From Halegenticoccus tardaugens (GTDB lineage Archaea; Halobacteriota; Halobacteria; Halobacteriales; Haloferacaceae), in contig NZ_SDIC01000003.1 of NCBI RefSeq assembly GCF_004116405.1, positions 186,001 through 250,000 of the forward strand: 64,000 nt of DNA, given 5' to 3'. The translations under genes were made by a program, and so were the position numbers. Under the pieces are notes generated by a model. That model searched no databases. It saw nothing but the letters and a program-made list of their open reading frames with translations, and was not told where the DNA came from. Of the stretch, positions 9,538 to 18,288 are shown one piece after another (positions within the stretch are counted from its first letter, which is position 1; each line of letters starts with the position of its first letter).

Positions 9538-9702
9538 TCAGTCGGTTCGATCCACGTCGAGCCGCTCCCGGAGCGCGGCGAGGCCGTCCGAGTCGGCGAG
9601 CGCTTCGAGGCGCTCGCGGAAGTGCTCGTCGCAGAGGCCGACCCTGACGCCGTCCTTCTCGGCGGCGTAGGCGGCCTCGCGGTCGCAGTAGTGACAGTAC
9701 AT
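9538..9702 (-). CDS. Small zinc-ribbon-like haloarchaeal protein
   Basis: A 54-residue protein beginning M-Y-C-H-Y-C-D-R-E with CxxC at residues 3-6 and a second C-x3-H set in GLCDEHFRERL. This makes a plausible four-ligand zinc site, followed by a helical tail. It resembles a conserved haloarchaeal family that I recall as DUF6757; I cannot verify the number. Open reading continues upstream to 10101 but loses similarity before the ATG at 9700-9702. It is downstream of, and on the same strand as, the PHP-domain gene. Function unknown. Confidence 0.7.
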   Translation of the reverse strand: MYCHYCDREAAYAAEKDGVRVGLCDEHFRERLEALADSDGLAALRERLDVDRTD

Positions 9703-9782
9703 ACGCGGCCTTCGCGCCCGAGGGGGTTGAAGCCTGCGCTGTCGGAAACGGTGCGAGAGAACCGCAGTCGCGCCGCGAGTGA

Positions 9783-10592
9783 CTACGGCCGGGGGAGCCG
9801 CGCCTCGAACGCCTCGAACGCGTCCGCGGGGGGTCCGGCCAGTCCGAGCGTCCGTCCGTGAGCGTCGCTCCCGCCGGTCGCCAGCAGCCCGTGCTCCTCG
9901 ATGATCGCGTCGATCGGTCCGGGGTCGACCGGCCGCTCGTACGGATAGTACCGCTCGACTGCGTCGAGGTGCGCCGTCAACGCCAGCGCGGCGTCGGGAT
10001 CGGCGTAGCGGAACGGGTGCGCGAGGCTCACCACCGAACAGGCCTCCGAGAGCAGTTTCACCCCGCGCTCGAAGGACGGGATCCGACGGGGGACGTAACA
10101 CGGACCGTCGTCGCCGATGAGGTCGTCGAACGCGTCCTGGTAGTCGTACGGCGCGTCGCTCGCCTCGACGGCGCGGGCGACGTGCGGCCGGCCGATCCCC
10201 TCCCGCGCTTCGACGTCGAGGTCGACCCCCAGGTGCGCCTCGACGCGCGCGACGATCTCCCGCCCGCGCTCGACGCGGTTTCGTTGGATTCGATCCAACT
10301 CGGTCGCGAGCGCCGCCGTTCGCCGGACGCCGTAGCCGAGGAGGTCCACCTCTCCAGCGCCCCTTTCGCCGGCGTCGACGCGGAGTTCGATCCCCCGGAC
10401 GACGGTCACCCCGTCGAGACGTCGGACCGGCGCGTCGAGACCGGGATGGACGCGGTCGTGGTCGGTGATCGCGACGGAGTCGATGCCGGCCGTCCGCGCC
10501 GCCGCGGGAACCTCCGAGAGCGTCAATCGTCCGTCGGAGGCCGTCGTGTGGACGTGGAGGTCCGCGACCGGCGGGGGATCGGTGTCGTCCAT
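9783..10592 (-). CDS. PHP-domain metal-dependent phosphoesterase
   Basis: A 269-residue PHP protein with the metal-binding motifs in order: ADLHVHTTASDG near residues 9-20, ITDHDRV near 41-47, RGIELRV near 65-71, SLAHPFRY, and GGSDAHG near residue 250. These His/Asp/Glu residues form the trinuclear metal site of the family, whose members hydrolyse phosphoesters such as RNA ends or 3',5'-bisphosphates. The start ATG at 10590-10592 fits the family N-terminus; an upstream extension to 10805 overlaps a neighbouring promoter. Confidence 0.87.
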   Translation of the reverse strand: MDDTDPPPVADLHVHTTASDGRLTLSEVPAAARTAGIDSVAITDHDRVHPGLDAPVRRLDGVTVVRGIELRVDAGERGAGEVDLLGYGVRRTAALATELDRIQRNRVERGREIVARVEAHLGVDLDVEAREGIGRPHVARAVEASDAPYDYQDAFDDLIGDDGPCYVPRRIPSFERGVKLLSEACSVVSLAHPFRYADPDAALALTAHLDAVERYYPYERPVDPGPIDAIIEEHGLLATGGSDAHGRTLGLAGPPADAFEAFEARLPRP

Positions 10593-10713
10593 GCGCCTCC
10601 CTCGGCGCGTTTCGCGCAAAGCGCTTGCGACATTAAGGACTATTAAGGAATCCGGAGGCTCTAAGGATATGCATGGAAAATCGTTATAATTATCGTCCGG
10701 GTAGGATCTGGCG

Positions 10714-10998
10714 ATGCGACTCAACCGCACTGCCGACGCGTTCGACGGCCACGAGTACCCGATGACGAGCGAGGAGCTCATCGAAGCGTACGGCGACCGG
10801 GTCATCGAACTCCAGAACGGCGAGGAACGGTTCGGCGCGGTGCTCGAACGCCTCGGTTCGCAGACGTACGAGAACCCCGAGGACGTCCGCGACGCGCTCT
10901 TTACGTGCGTGAGCCACCGCGCGATCGGTCGGCGGTTCTACAGCGACCGCGACCCGTTCTCATTCGGCGAGTACGGTCCCGAACCGCTGTCGTTCTGA
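10714..10998 (+). CDS. DUF5789-type small acidic haloarchaeal protein
   Basis: The 94-residue product starts M-R-L-N-R-T-A-D-A-F-D and contains HEYPMTSEELIEAYGD and the C-terminal signature GRRFYSDRDPFSFGE. The same architecture occurs in a second gene at 45928-46254, so the window carries two paralogues. I associate the family with DUF5789, of unknown function and known only from haloarchaea. An AT-rich TATA-like stretch lies just upstream at about 10682-10692, consistent with an almost leaderless mRNA. Confidence 0.75.
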   Translation: MRLNRTADAFDGHEYPMTSEELIEAYGDRVIELQNGEERFGAVLERLGSQTYENPEDVRDALFTCVSHRAIGRRFYSDRDPFSFGEYGPEPLSF

Positions 10999-11108
10999 CC
11001 GCCCTCGGTCTCGAACCCGGGGGGTCACCCTCCACGTTTTTCGCGGCACCGAAGTCGGCGGCTCGGAAGTCGCGACGCAATCAGGAGACGGCTCCGCGCC
11101 ACTCTGCG

Positions 11109-12158
11109 CTACACCCATTCGAGCGCCCCGTCCAGGTTCAGCGGCAGCGATCCCTTGCTGTACGCTTCGATCCGGCCGGAGGGTCGCGCCCGGAGCACGA
11201 CCGCCGGCCGGTGGCGGACCTCCGGTTTCTCCCCGCACACGGCCAGCCAGTCGTCGTCGGGAAAGGACGAGCAGTCGACGAACAGGACGACCCCGCCGCC
11301 GTGGCGTTCGAGCTGACCGTTGGTCTTCGTCTCGGCCGTGTCGCGGACGGCGGCGACGGGCGTGTTCGCGCTCCGCCGGTTCGGCGGCAGGGGGCGCGTC
11401 ACCTCGACGAGCGTTCCGGTCCCGTCGGGCCCGTCCGCGCGAAAGTCGAGCGAGTGACCGGTGGTCACCTCGATCTCGGGCGTCACGTCGTAGCCGGCGT
11501 CGTAGAGCACCTTCGCGGCGGTGAATTCGCCCATCGCGGCGCTCATCCGCACGGGGTCGAGGTGCTTCGACGTGCCGAGCTTTCCGGCCATCTCCTCGCG
11601 GTACCCGTCGAGCGTCCCCGTCGCGAGGAAGTCGTCGTAGAACGCGAGCGCCTCGTCCCGGGTCGCGTCCGGGAACCCGGCGGCGTGCTCGTCGAAGAAC
11701 CGTCGGGTGGAGTCCCGACCGTCCTTCGAGAGGAAGACGGGAAGGAAGAACCACGAGACGTGCGGGTACGGCTCCAGCCACGGCGTCTCCTCGTACAGCT
11801 GCGCGAGCAGCTCGCGCTGCACCCAGCGCGCGACGGGGTACGGCACCGCCTCGAACCTGTACTTCGTCGTCCGCCACAGCTCGCTCGGCGTCTCGGTGTT
11901 TCCGACCCAGTACCCCCCCGGCGTCGGCCCTCCGCCGGTCCCGTCCGGCCCCTCGTCGCCGTCGACCGTCCAGCAGAACAGCGCGACGTCGCCGTTGTCC
12001 ATCTCGAACCGCCGAGCGTCGTACCCGGCGGGCGGTCTGAACCACGAGCGTCGCATCGTCGCGCCGAGATTCGAATCGAGCGGGGTCAACAGGTCGCGGC
12101 GGATCCGGTCGAGCGTCCATCGACCGGGGGCGTACCGTGGGCGAAGGGGTCGGGCCAC
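11109..12158 (-). CDS. DUF5784-type haloarchaeal protein with nuclease-like core
   Basis: A 349-residue protein starting M-A-R-P-L-R-P-R-Y. The N-terminal half carries conserved aromatic motifs (FEMDNGDVALFCW, PHVSWFFLPVFLSKDGR). The C-terminal half has EFTAAKVLYDAGYDVTPEIEV, then GHSLDFR and LVEVTRP about residues 225-250. This order resembles the E...D...ExK spacing of the PD-(D/E)XK nuclease fold, with Thr where Lys is usual. I recall the family as DUF5784; function is unknown and the nuclease idea is inference. It is divergent from the small gene at 12285. Confidence 0.72.
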   Translation of the reverse strand: MARPLRPRYAPGRWTLDRIRRDLLTPLDSNLGATMRRSWFRPPAGYDARRFEMDNGDVALFCWTVDGDEGPDGTGGGPTPGGYWVGNTETPSELWRTTKYRFEAVPYPVARWVQRELLAQLYEETPWLEPYPHVSWFFLPVFLSKDGRDSTRRFFDEHAAGFPDATRDEALAFYDDFLATGTLDGYREEMAGKLGTSKHLDPVRMSAAMGEFTAAKVLYDAGYDVTPEIEVTTGHSLDFRADGPDGTGTLVEVTRPLPPNRRSANTPVAAVRDTAETKTNGQLERHGGGVVLFVDCSSFPDDDWLAVCGEKPEVRHRPAVVLRARPSGRIEAYSKGSLPLNLDGALEWV

Positions 12159-12284
12159 ACCAGCTATACGGGCTTCGAGATTAAAGTCTCCCCCTTCTCG
12201 TCGCCGGTCGCCCGCGGTTTCTCCGCATCGTTCGTGTACGACCGTTACATATATGTGCGCGAAATTGTTACGTTATGTCGTAGC

Positions 12285-12467
12285 ATGTCAATGGGTGCCT
12301 ACGACGAAACCGAACACGAGCGTCGAGAGCAGAAGACCGGCCAGATCGACATCGAGTTCGACGACCGTCGCACGGACTTTCACGGGTCGGTCGAATTCGA
12401 TTCGGGGGAGTCCGCCGAAGCGCTCCTCGACCAGTTCCGGCGCATCAAATCCGACCGGGCCGAGTAA
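12285..12467 (+). CDS. DUF5786-type small haloarchaeal protein
   Basis: A 60-residue, highly charged protein beginning M-S-M-G-A-Y-D-E-T-E-H-E and ending with LLDQFRRIKSD. This pattern is familiar from a short conserved haloarchaeal family (DUF5786 from memory). A second ATG lies two codons in. A TATA-like element (TTACATATATG, 12244-12254) precedes it by about 32 bases. It is too short to assign a function. Confidence 0.75.
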   Translation: MSMGAYDETEHERREQKTGQIDIEFDDRRTDFHGSVEFDSGESAEALLDQFRRIKSDRAE

Positions 12468-12602
12468 CGACTCATCCTCCCGAGCGGGATAATCGCGAGC
12501 GCCGACGCGAGGATCATCGCGGCGACGTGACCGCCGACGGCGAGCGGCAGCACCGGTTCGGACGACCGGCCCCTCGACGACCCACCACGACCGCATCCGC
12601 GC

Positions 12603-13466
12603 TCACCACCCCGGCGTTCCCGGCGCGCCGCGGGCGTCTTCGACGTCGCTCGCGGCGTCGGGATCGGCTCTCCGGTCGGCGTCGCGCCCCGCCCGAGTCT
12701 TCCACTCCCCGATCGCCCGCCCGACCCACGAATCCGCGTCGAGGACGCGTTCGCGGGCCGACGCCGCGCGCGCTTCGTTCACGTCGCTCGTTCCCGGGCT
12801 GGAGCCGACGGCCGCGCCGACGAACTCCGCTCGGTCCGCGGCGGTGAGCGCGCCCTCGGCCGCGCGGGCGACGACCCCGCGGAGACGGTCCGGCGTCGGG
12901 TGGACGAACAGCACCGAACCGACCGCCTGCGGTCCGAATCGCGGGCCGTGCAGGTCCCCGGGGACGGACCGCTCCGCGAGCCGTTCGCCGCCGAACGCCG
13001 CCTCGACGCGCTCGCACTCGGTCTCCCTGCCGAGCGCGAGGTTCCGACCCGGGTAGTCGGCGCACGCCTCGGGGTACAGGTCGTCGCCGTGAATGCGGCA
13101 CTGGAGCGTCCGCGGATCGAGGAAGGCGCACGCGTCGAGCCACCGGGCCGGCAGGCCGAACGGTCCGATCGGCTTCGGCGGTTTCCGCAGGCCGACCGAG
13201 AAGACCGGTCGACCGTCGAGCGCCGCGAGGTCGCGCCCGTCGATCGCCACCGTTTCGTCCCCGTCGGCGGTGAACAGCCGCGGGACCAGCGCGTCGCCGT
13301 AGCCGGCGTCGAGGAAGTCCCGGACCTCGTCGCGCGTCAGCGGCACGAGGTTGTACGCGTCGTCGAGCGGCCGGCGCGGTCCCCGCCGCTCGTGGTCGTT
13401 CCCCTCCGGACGCACCGGCCGCCAGTCGACGCAGCATCCGGCGCAGCCCTCGCAGTTCACCTCCAT
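12603..13466 (-). CDS. YkgJ-family cysteine cluster protein
   Basis: The 287-residue protein opens with NCEGCAGCCVDW (Cys5, Cys8, Cys11, Cys12) and has a second set in CAFLDPRTLQCRIHG and YPEACADYPG. This CxxCxxCC plus C-x-H-x-C arrangement is the zinc or Fe-S chelating pattern of the YkgJ/UPF0153 family. The C-terminal 80 residues are low-complexity, acidic and alanine-rich. The cellular role of the family is not established. The ATG at 13464-13466 is well placed for the cysteine motif. Confidence 0.82.
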   Translation of the reverse strand: MEVNCEGCAGCCVDWRPVRPEGNDHERRGPRRPLDDAYNLVPLTRDEVRDFLDAGYGDALVPRLFTADGDETVAIDGRDLAALDGRPVFSVGLRKPPKPIGPFGLPARWLDACAFLDPRTLQCRIHGDDLYPEACADYPGRNLALGRETECERVEAAFGGERLAERSVPGDLHGPRFGPQAVGSVLFVHPTPDRLRGVVARAAEGALTAADRAEFVGAAVGSSPGTSDVNEARAASARERVLDADSWVGRAIGEWKTRAGRDADRRADPDAASDVEDARGAPGTPGW

Positions 13467-13576
13467 GCCCCGTGGTTCGGCGACGCGGCGTAATAGCTCT
13501 CACGGGCGACTCCGTCCTCCGACCGCGACGCCTCCTCGTCGGAGCGTTCTTTTCCCCCGAGCGCGTTCGTCGGGCA

Positions 13577-13780
13577 ATGAGCAGCCAACCGTGCGACGGC
13601 TGTGGCCGTCGGGTGCGAATCGCGGGCGGGATCGGCGACTTCTGGTCGTTCGCGGGCGAGTCGTCCGGCGGGATCGACCTCGAACTCGCGGACGGGAGCG
13701 ACCACTTCCTCTGTTTCGACTGCGTCGAGCGGCTGCCGGACGACAGGGAGGTCACGGCCGCGGACGTCCGCGCGCTGTGA
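13577..13780 (+). CDS. Small zinc-finger-like haloarchaeal protein
   Basis: A 67-residue protein with paired cysteines, CDGCG at residues 6-9 and CFDC at residues 45-48, separated by a Gly/Ser-rich beta region. This suggests a treble-clef or rubredoxin-like zinc knuckle. The start ATG at 13577 precedes S-S-Q-P-C-D-G. I recall similar conserved haloarchaeal proteins of unknown function. It lies upstream of, and on the same strand as, the helicase gene. Confidence 0.7.
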   Translation: MSSQPCDGCGRRVRIAGGIGDFWSFAGESSGGIDLELADGSDHFLCFDCVERLPDDREVTAADVRAL

Positions 13781-13895
13781 CACGCCGTCGGGATCGGCCA
13801 TCGCTGGAAAAACCGCCGGACGATCCGGCCTGTGGGCGGTCGAGCCGCGTGCGAAAAGCCGGTGGTTTTAGGCCGGCGGGCGGCCACCCTCGATC

Positions 13896-15662
13896 GTGAA
13901 CCCGGAGCGCGTCGTCGACGAGTTTCCCGCCCCGAGCTTTCGCGGCAACCAGGAGCGGGCGCTCCGCGACATCCGGGACGCCTTCGCCGCCGGCAACGAC
14001 GTCGTGCTGGTCCGCGCGCCGACCGGCAGCGGCAAGTCGCTCCTCGCGCGCGCCGTCGCCGGGGCCGCGCGGGGCGTGGACGAGGTCGAGCCGAAGCAGG
14101 CGACGGACGCCTACTACACGACGCCGCAGGTGTCGCAGCTCGACGACGTCGCCGGCGACGACCTGCTCTCGGATCTCAAGGTCATCCGCGGCAAGCGCAA
14201 CTACTCGTGCATCCTCCCCGGCGAGCACGACACGCCGGTGAACCGCGCCCCCTGCGCCCGACAGAAGGGCTTCGACTGCTCCGTGATGCACCGCTGTCCG
14301 TACTTCTCCGATCGGGCGATCGCGTCGGGGAGCGGGATCGCCGCGATGACGCTCGCGTACTTCATGCAGACCGCCGGGTCGGAGGTGTTCAGAACGCGCG
14401 ACGTGGTCGTCATCGACGAGGCCCACGGGCTCGCCGAGTGGGCGGAGATGTACGCGACCATCGATCTGAACCCGCGGACGGTGCCCGTCTGGGACGAGAT
14501 CGGGGTCCCCGACCTCGCGGCGGCCGACGACCCCGTCGAACGCGCGATCCGCTTCGCCGAGACGCTCGCCGGCGTCTGCTCCCGAGAGAAGGACGACCTC
14601 CTCTCGAAACCCGAACTCGCGCCCGAGGAGGCGGCCCGTCGGGACCGCCTGCAGGAACTCATATCGGAGCTCTCGTGGTTCGTCGACGACTACCGCGACC
14701 CCGAGAGTCCGACGACGTGGGTCGTCGATCAGGCCGACGGCATCACGATCAAACCGCTGAACCCCGAGCGCTACCTCCACCACACGGTCTGGGACCGCGG
14801 CAACGCGTTCGCCCTCCTCTCGGCGACGATCCTCAACAAGGAGGCGTTCTGCCGGCAGGTCGGCCTGAACCCCGAAAACGTCGCGCTCGTCGACGTCGGC
14901 CACACCTTCCCCCTCGAAAACCGCCCCCTCTACGACGTGACGCGCGGGAAGATGACGTACGACCACCGCGACGAGACGCTCCCGAAGATCGCCCGACTGC
15001 TCGTCCGCCTCATGGCGAAACACCCGGACGAAAAGGGGCTCGTCCACGCCCACTCGTACGCGATCCAGGAACGACTCGCGGACCTGCTCGTGGACTTCGG
15101 GATCGGCGAGCGGGTGCGGGCGCACGGCCGGGACGAGCGCGACGCCGAACTGGAGGCGTGGAAGGCGAGTTCGGATCCGGAGTTGTTCCTCTCCGTGAAG
15201 ATGGAGGAGGCGCTCGACCTGAAGGGCGACCTCGCCCGCTGGCAGGTGATCTGCAAGGCGCCGTACCTGAACACCGGCGATTCGCGCGTGGCGCGACGGC
15301 TGGAGGAGGGACAGTGGGCGTGGTACCACCGCGCCGCGCTGCGGACGGTCATCCAGGCGTGCGGCCGCGTGGTCCGGGCTCCCGACGACTACGGCGCGAC
15401 GTACCTCGCCGATTCGAGCCTCCTCGACCTCTTCGAGCGGGCCCGCGGCGACATGCCGGACTGGTTCCGCGAGGGGGTCGACGCGATGGACGCGCCGTCG
15501 CTCCCGGCGTTCGACCCGAGCGCGGCGCTCGGCGAGGTGTCGAGCGGTCGATGCGGCGGGCGCGGACGGTCGAACCGGCGGGACGCCGCGCCGCGACCCA
15601 CGCGATCCAGCGCGGAGCAGCGGAAGAATCACCCCCTCTCGGACGTGTGGGGCGACGGCTAG
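13896..15662 (+). CDS. XPD/DinG-type superfamily 2 DNA helicase with Fe-S cysteines
   Basis: The 588-residue ATPase starts at a GTG (V-N-P-E-R-V-V-D-E-F). Walker A APTGSGKS is at residues 41-48, and the Walker B box DEAH at 174-177. Between them Cys105, Cys120, Cys128 and Cys134 have the four-cysteine spacing of the [4Fe-4S] domain of XPD, FancJ and DinG helicases. Later motifs include LSATIL near 308 and QACGRVVRAPDDYG near 490. It should unwind DNA 5'-3' in repair or replication restart. The stop codon overlaps a convergent 28-residue gene. Confidence 0.92.
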   Translation: MNPERVVDEFPAPSFRGNQERALRDIRDAFAAGNDVVLVRAPTGSGKSLLARAVAGAARGVDEVEPKQATDAYYTTPQVSQLDDVAGDDLLSDLKVIRGKRNYSCILPGEHDTPVNRAPCARQKGFDCSVMHRCPYFSDRAIASGSGIAAMTLAYFMQTAGSEVFRTRDVVVIDEAHGLAEWAEMYATIDLNPRTVPVWDEIGVPDLAAADDPVERAIRFAETLAGVCSREKDDLLSKPELAPEEAARRDRLQELISELSWFVDDYRDPESPTTWVVDQADGITIKPLNPERYLHHTVWDRGNAFALLSATILNKEAFCRQVGLNPENVALVDVGHTFPLENRPLYDVTRGKMTYDHRDETLPKIARLLVRLMAKHPDEKGLVHAHSYAIQERLADLLVDFGIGERVRAHGRDERDAELEAWKASSDPELFLSVKMEEALDLKGDLARWQVICKAPYLNTGDSRVARRLEEGQWAWYHRAALRTVIQACGRVVRAPDDYGATYLADSSLLDLFERARGDMPDWFREGVDAMDAPSLPAFDPSAALGEVSSGRCGGRGRSNRRDAAPRPTRSSAEQRKNHPLSDVWGDG

Positions 15663-15745
15663 AGGAAGGCGCTCGCGCTGTAGACGATCGACGAGCCGAT
15701 CATGAGCGCGACGAGGACGATCGCGAGCCACTGTTGGCGGTCCAT
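15659..15745 (-). CDS. 28-residue single-span membrane microprotein
   Basis: A short frame runs from ATG 15743-15745 to TAG at 15659-15661, encoding M-D-R-Q-Q-W-L-A-I-V-L-V followed by A-L-M-I-G-S-S-I and ending S-A-F-L. A charged N-terminus is followed by a single ~20-residue hydrophobic span. The minus strand has a TATA-like AATTAAAC about 30 bases upstream of the ATG. Its stop overlaps the helicase stop tail-to-tail. I recall similar tiny ORFs in other haloarchaea, but this is from memory; function is unknown. Confidence 0.6.
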   Translation of the reverse strand: MDRQQWLAIVLVALMIGSSIVYSASAFL

Positions 15746-15991
15746 GTGCCCCCGCTCGGCCCGAATCGGTTTAATTCATCCGCCTCGCCGACCGCGGATT
15801 GGCAAATATTGCTCGATCGGTCGCGATCACCGCCGTGTATAACACGATTTTTGACGATGTTAACCAGACGTTCCATTCCTGTGCTTACTATTGGTCATTA
15901 GTTCTATTTTATCCTCTCCCAACGGATGTTGTGGCACTCTATCTCACGATAGCTTTACATGCTTTGTTTCTGTAGGTGATATCGAAGCCAG

Positions 15992-16180
15992 ATGCACACC
16001 CACGCCCTCACTCAGGCCCTGACGCTGTACCAGAGCGGAACGCTCACGTTCAGCCAGGCGGCCGCCCGCGCCGGACGCTCAGAGGCGGAGTTCGCCAAAA
16101 CGCTCCGGCGGTACGGCGTCTCGGTCCGCCCGGAGCCGGTTTCGGTCGACGCCGGTCGGCGTCGAGTCGGCGCAGACTGA
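15992..16180 (+). CDS. Small helix-turn-helix-like haloarchaeal protein
   Basis: The 62-residue protein contains ALTLYQSGTLTFSQAAARAGRSEAEFAKTLRRYG at about residues 9-42. This reads as a compact helix-turn-helix of the kind in UPF0175-like antitoxins and small transcription factors. I recall a similar haloarchaeal family, but not its number securely. Codons at the C-terminus are arginine-rich. An AT-rich 240-base gap upstream, with TTTACATG at about 15954-15961, supplies a plausible promoter. Confidence 0.65.
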   Translation: MHTHALTQALTLYQSGTLTFSQAAARAGRSEAEFAKTLRRYGVSVRPEPVSVDAGRRRVGAD

Positions 16181-16213
16181 CGCACCCGTCGTCCGGTCCG
16201 ATCCCTCGCCGCC

Positions 16214-16978
16214 TCAGCAGAAGTTCTGCGTCGCGTACACCGTCGTTCGTCCGCCCTCGATCGTCACCGCGACGCCGATTCCCTCGTTCTCCCAGTACGG
16301 CCTGAGGAGGTTCTCCCGGTGGCCCGGCGAGTTCATCCACCCGTCGACGATGGACGCGGCGAGTTCCGATTCGGTCTCGTAGTACTCGGTCGACGTACCG
16401 TTCGAAACGGGTTCCCGGTAGTAGTTCTTCGCGAGGTTCTCGCCCCCGGTCGCGTACCGGAGCCCGGACACGTGGACCCGACACCGGTATCCGAAGCGGT
16501 CGTACCGGTCCTCGACCGTCTCGCCCTCGGGCGAGCTGTGCGCGAAGTACCCGCGCTCGGCCATGTCCGCCGAGTGGTACCGCGCGACCTCGCGAATCTC
16601 CGGGTCGAACGCCAGCGGATCGAGGCCGCGGGCCTCGCGCCGGTCGTTGACCTCGGCGTGGATCGCGTACTCGACCGCCGTGCGGTTGACGCCGTGCTGG
16701 ACGTCCCCGCCGGTCGCGTTCGATCCGGCCGCCGGCTCGTCCTCCGAGTCGTCCGCGCCCGGCAACCCGGCGTCGAGCGGATCGCCGACGATGGGTGCGA
16801 GCTGCGGGGCGACGAGCGCCGCGCCGACGACGAGGGCGACGATCAGGACGAGGCGGACGACCGTCCGAACGACGCCGAACGTCGTCCGTATCCCGCTGCG
16901 GGCGTCTTCCCCCTCGAACCCGCCGCGGCGGTCGTCGACCTCGGAGCGAAACCGCTCGCGCGACGCGCGTTCGACCAT
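16214..16978 (-). CDS. CAP (SCP/PR1-like) domain protein with N-terminal membrane anchor
   Basis: The 254-residue protein has a basic N-terminus, one transmembrane segment at about residues 36-60, a Ser/Glu-rich linker, and a C-terminal CAP domain. Domain motifs are visible: ARYHSADMAERGYFAHSSPEG near 135-155, GENLAKNYY near 185, and SPGHRENLLRPYW near 220. The extracellular CAP fold is used for binding lipids, proteins or polysaccharides. Membrane anchoring with the domain outside the cell is inferred from the topology. Confidence 0.86.
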   Translation of the reverse strand: MVERASRERFRSEVDDRRGGFEGEDARSGIRTTFGVVRTVVRLVLIVALVVGAALVAPQLAPIVGDPLDAGLPGADDSEDEPAAGSNATGGDVQHGVNRTAVEYAIHAEVNDRREARGLDPLAFDPEIREVARYHSADMAERGYFAHSSPEGETVEDRYDRFGYRCRVHVSGLRYATGGENLAKNYYREPVSNGTSTEYYETESELAASIVDGWMNSPGHRENLLRPYWENEGIGVAVTIEGGRTTVYATQNFC

Positions 16979-17033
16979 CAGGTATCGATCCGTATTTCTC
17001 CCCCACCGACCTAATTATGCGCCGCCTACGCCG

Positions 17034-18179
17034 TTACTCGTCGCCCTCGTCGACCCCGTCTCTCTCGTCGCCGGCGTCGTCGGGGAGGACGTGCAGCCCG
17101 GCGCGGCTCTTGAGCACTGGCACCGTCTCCGCGTCGGGATCGAAGAAGTCGGGCCGCGGGATCGTCTTCGCCTCGAACGTCTCCGGGTCGAGCACCTGTA
17201 CGGCGCGTTCGTCCTCGACCGTCACGACGGTCGTCTCTTCTGCGTCCGCGGCGTCGCCGAGCCGCCGCGCGTCCGGCGAGTCGCCCTCCTCGAAGCTCGA
17301 CTCGTACCGCTCGCCGGTGGCGAGGCGGACGCCCTTCAGGTTCCCGCGGGCGCTTCGGACGAGCACCGGCCCCTCGCCGTCCTCGGGGTCGATGACGTCA
17401 CCGCCCGTAAAGCGCGGGAGCCGTGCGACGTACGTGACCCGGTACACCTCGTTGCCGTCGCCGTCCTCCGTGACGAGCGTCGGGTGGGTGTCCACGTCCC
17501 CGCCGAGTTCTCGGACGATCCGATTTGCGACCGTCCGTCCGAGCTGGTTGGTCGAAAGTTTGATGTCCGCGCCGTCGGTCGTCTCCTTCGCCTCCGTGAC
17601 GAACGCGTCGCGGTCGCCGGCCGCCTCTCGATCCGCGACGAGGCCCTCGGCGATCTCGATCGCGCGCCGCCGTTCGTCGAGCGTCGGCGTCCGCTCGTCG
17701 GCGCGGACCTGCACGATTCCGGCGTAGTAGCCGCCGGCGATGCGCCCGCAGCGCTGGCACGTTCCCCGGGAGATCTTCACCGGCACGACCGCCGTCTCTT
17801 CGAGGGGCGTCCCGCGGACGACGCCCGAGAAGTGACAGTGCATCCGGATCGTGTTCTCGTCGACCTGCTCGGGCTCGACGGCCCAGCTCACGTCCTCGGC
17901 CCGGACGTGGACGCCGAGCGCCTCGGACACCGACTCGACGGCGACGTCGGTGTAGTCGCGCGCGCCGACGTCGACCCAGCGGTTCCCCCGGTGGACCGCG
18001 CCGCAGCCGGAACAGACGAGCACCTCGACGCGCTCGGGCGCGTCCACGAGGTCGAAGTCCTCGAAGTAGCAGGCGTCGCAGAGAACCTCGTCGCGCTCGC
18101 GCGGCGACCCGGGCAGCGGCTCCGCTCGCTCCGGCACCGGGTTCCCGCAGCGTGGGCAGAACTCGCGAGATTCGGTCAT
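17034..18179 (-). CDS. NMD3-family protein
   Basis: The 381-residue protein carries paired zinc motifs (CPRCG at 8-12, CDACY near 35, CSGCG near 57, CQRCG near 145), the layout of the archaeal homologue of eukaryotic NMD3. Eukaryotic NMD3 is the 60S ribosome export adaptor; in archaea a late large-subunit maturation role is inferred. The start ATG at 18177-18179 places the first CxxC near the N-terminus; open reading continues upstream to 18989 but lacks similarity. The C-terminus is strongly acidic. Confidence 0.88.
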   Translation of the reverse strand: MTESREFCPRCGNPVPERAEPLPGSPRERDEVLCDACYFEDFDLVDAPERVEVLVCSGCGAVHRGNRWVDVGARDYTDVAVESVSEALGVHVRAEDVSWAVEPEQVDENTIRMHCHFSGVVRGTPLEETAVVPVKISRGTCQRCGRIAGGYYAGIVQVRADERTPTLDERRRAIEIAEGLVADREAAGDRDAFVTEAKETTDGADIKLSTNQLGRTVANRIVRELGGDVDTHPTLVTEDGDGNEVYRVTYVARLPRFTGGDVIDPEDGEGPVLVRSARGNLKGVRLATGERYESSFEEGDSPDARRLGDAADAEETTVVTVEDERAVQVLDPETFEAKTIPRPDFFDPDAETVPVLKSRAGLHVLPDDAGDERDGVDEGDE

Positions 18180-18288
18180 CGACCTCGCTATGCCGCTGCG
18201 ACGGTTAAGTCCCCCGCCACGCCCCCCGCTCGATCCGGCCCGCAGCGGGGCGGAGAACGATCGCGCTCGTCCGGCGGGCGGAGAGCGC

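Noticed and set aside
12470..12602. Hydrophobic minus-strand segment (PLAVGGHVAAMILASALAII)
   Set aside because: Short, no good start codon, and partly overlapping the small gene ending at 12467; could be a membrane-gene remnant but not supported.
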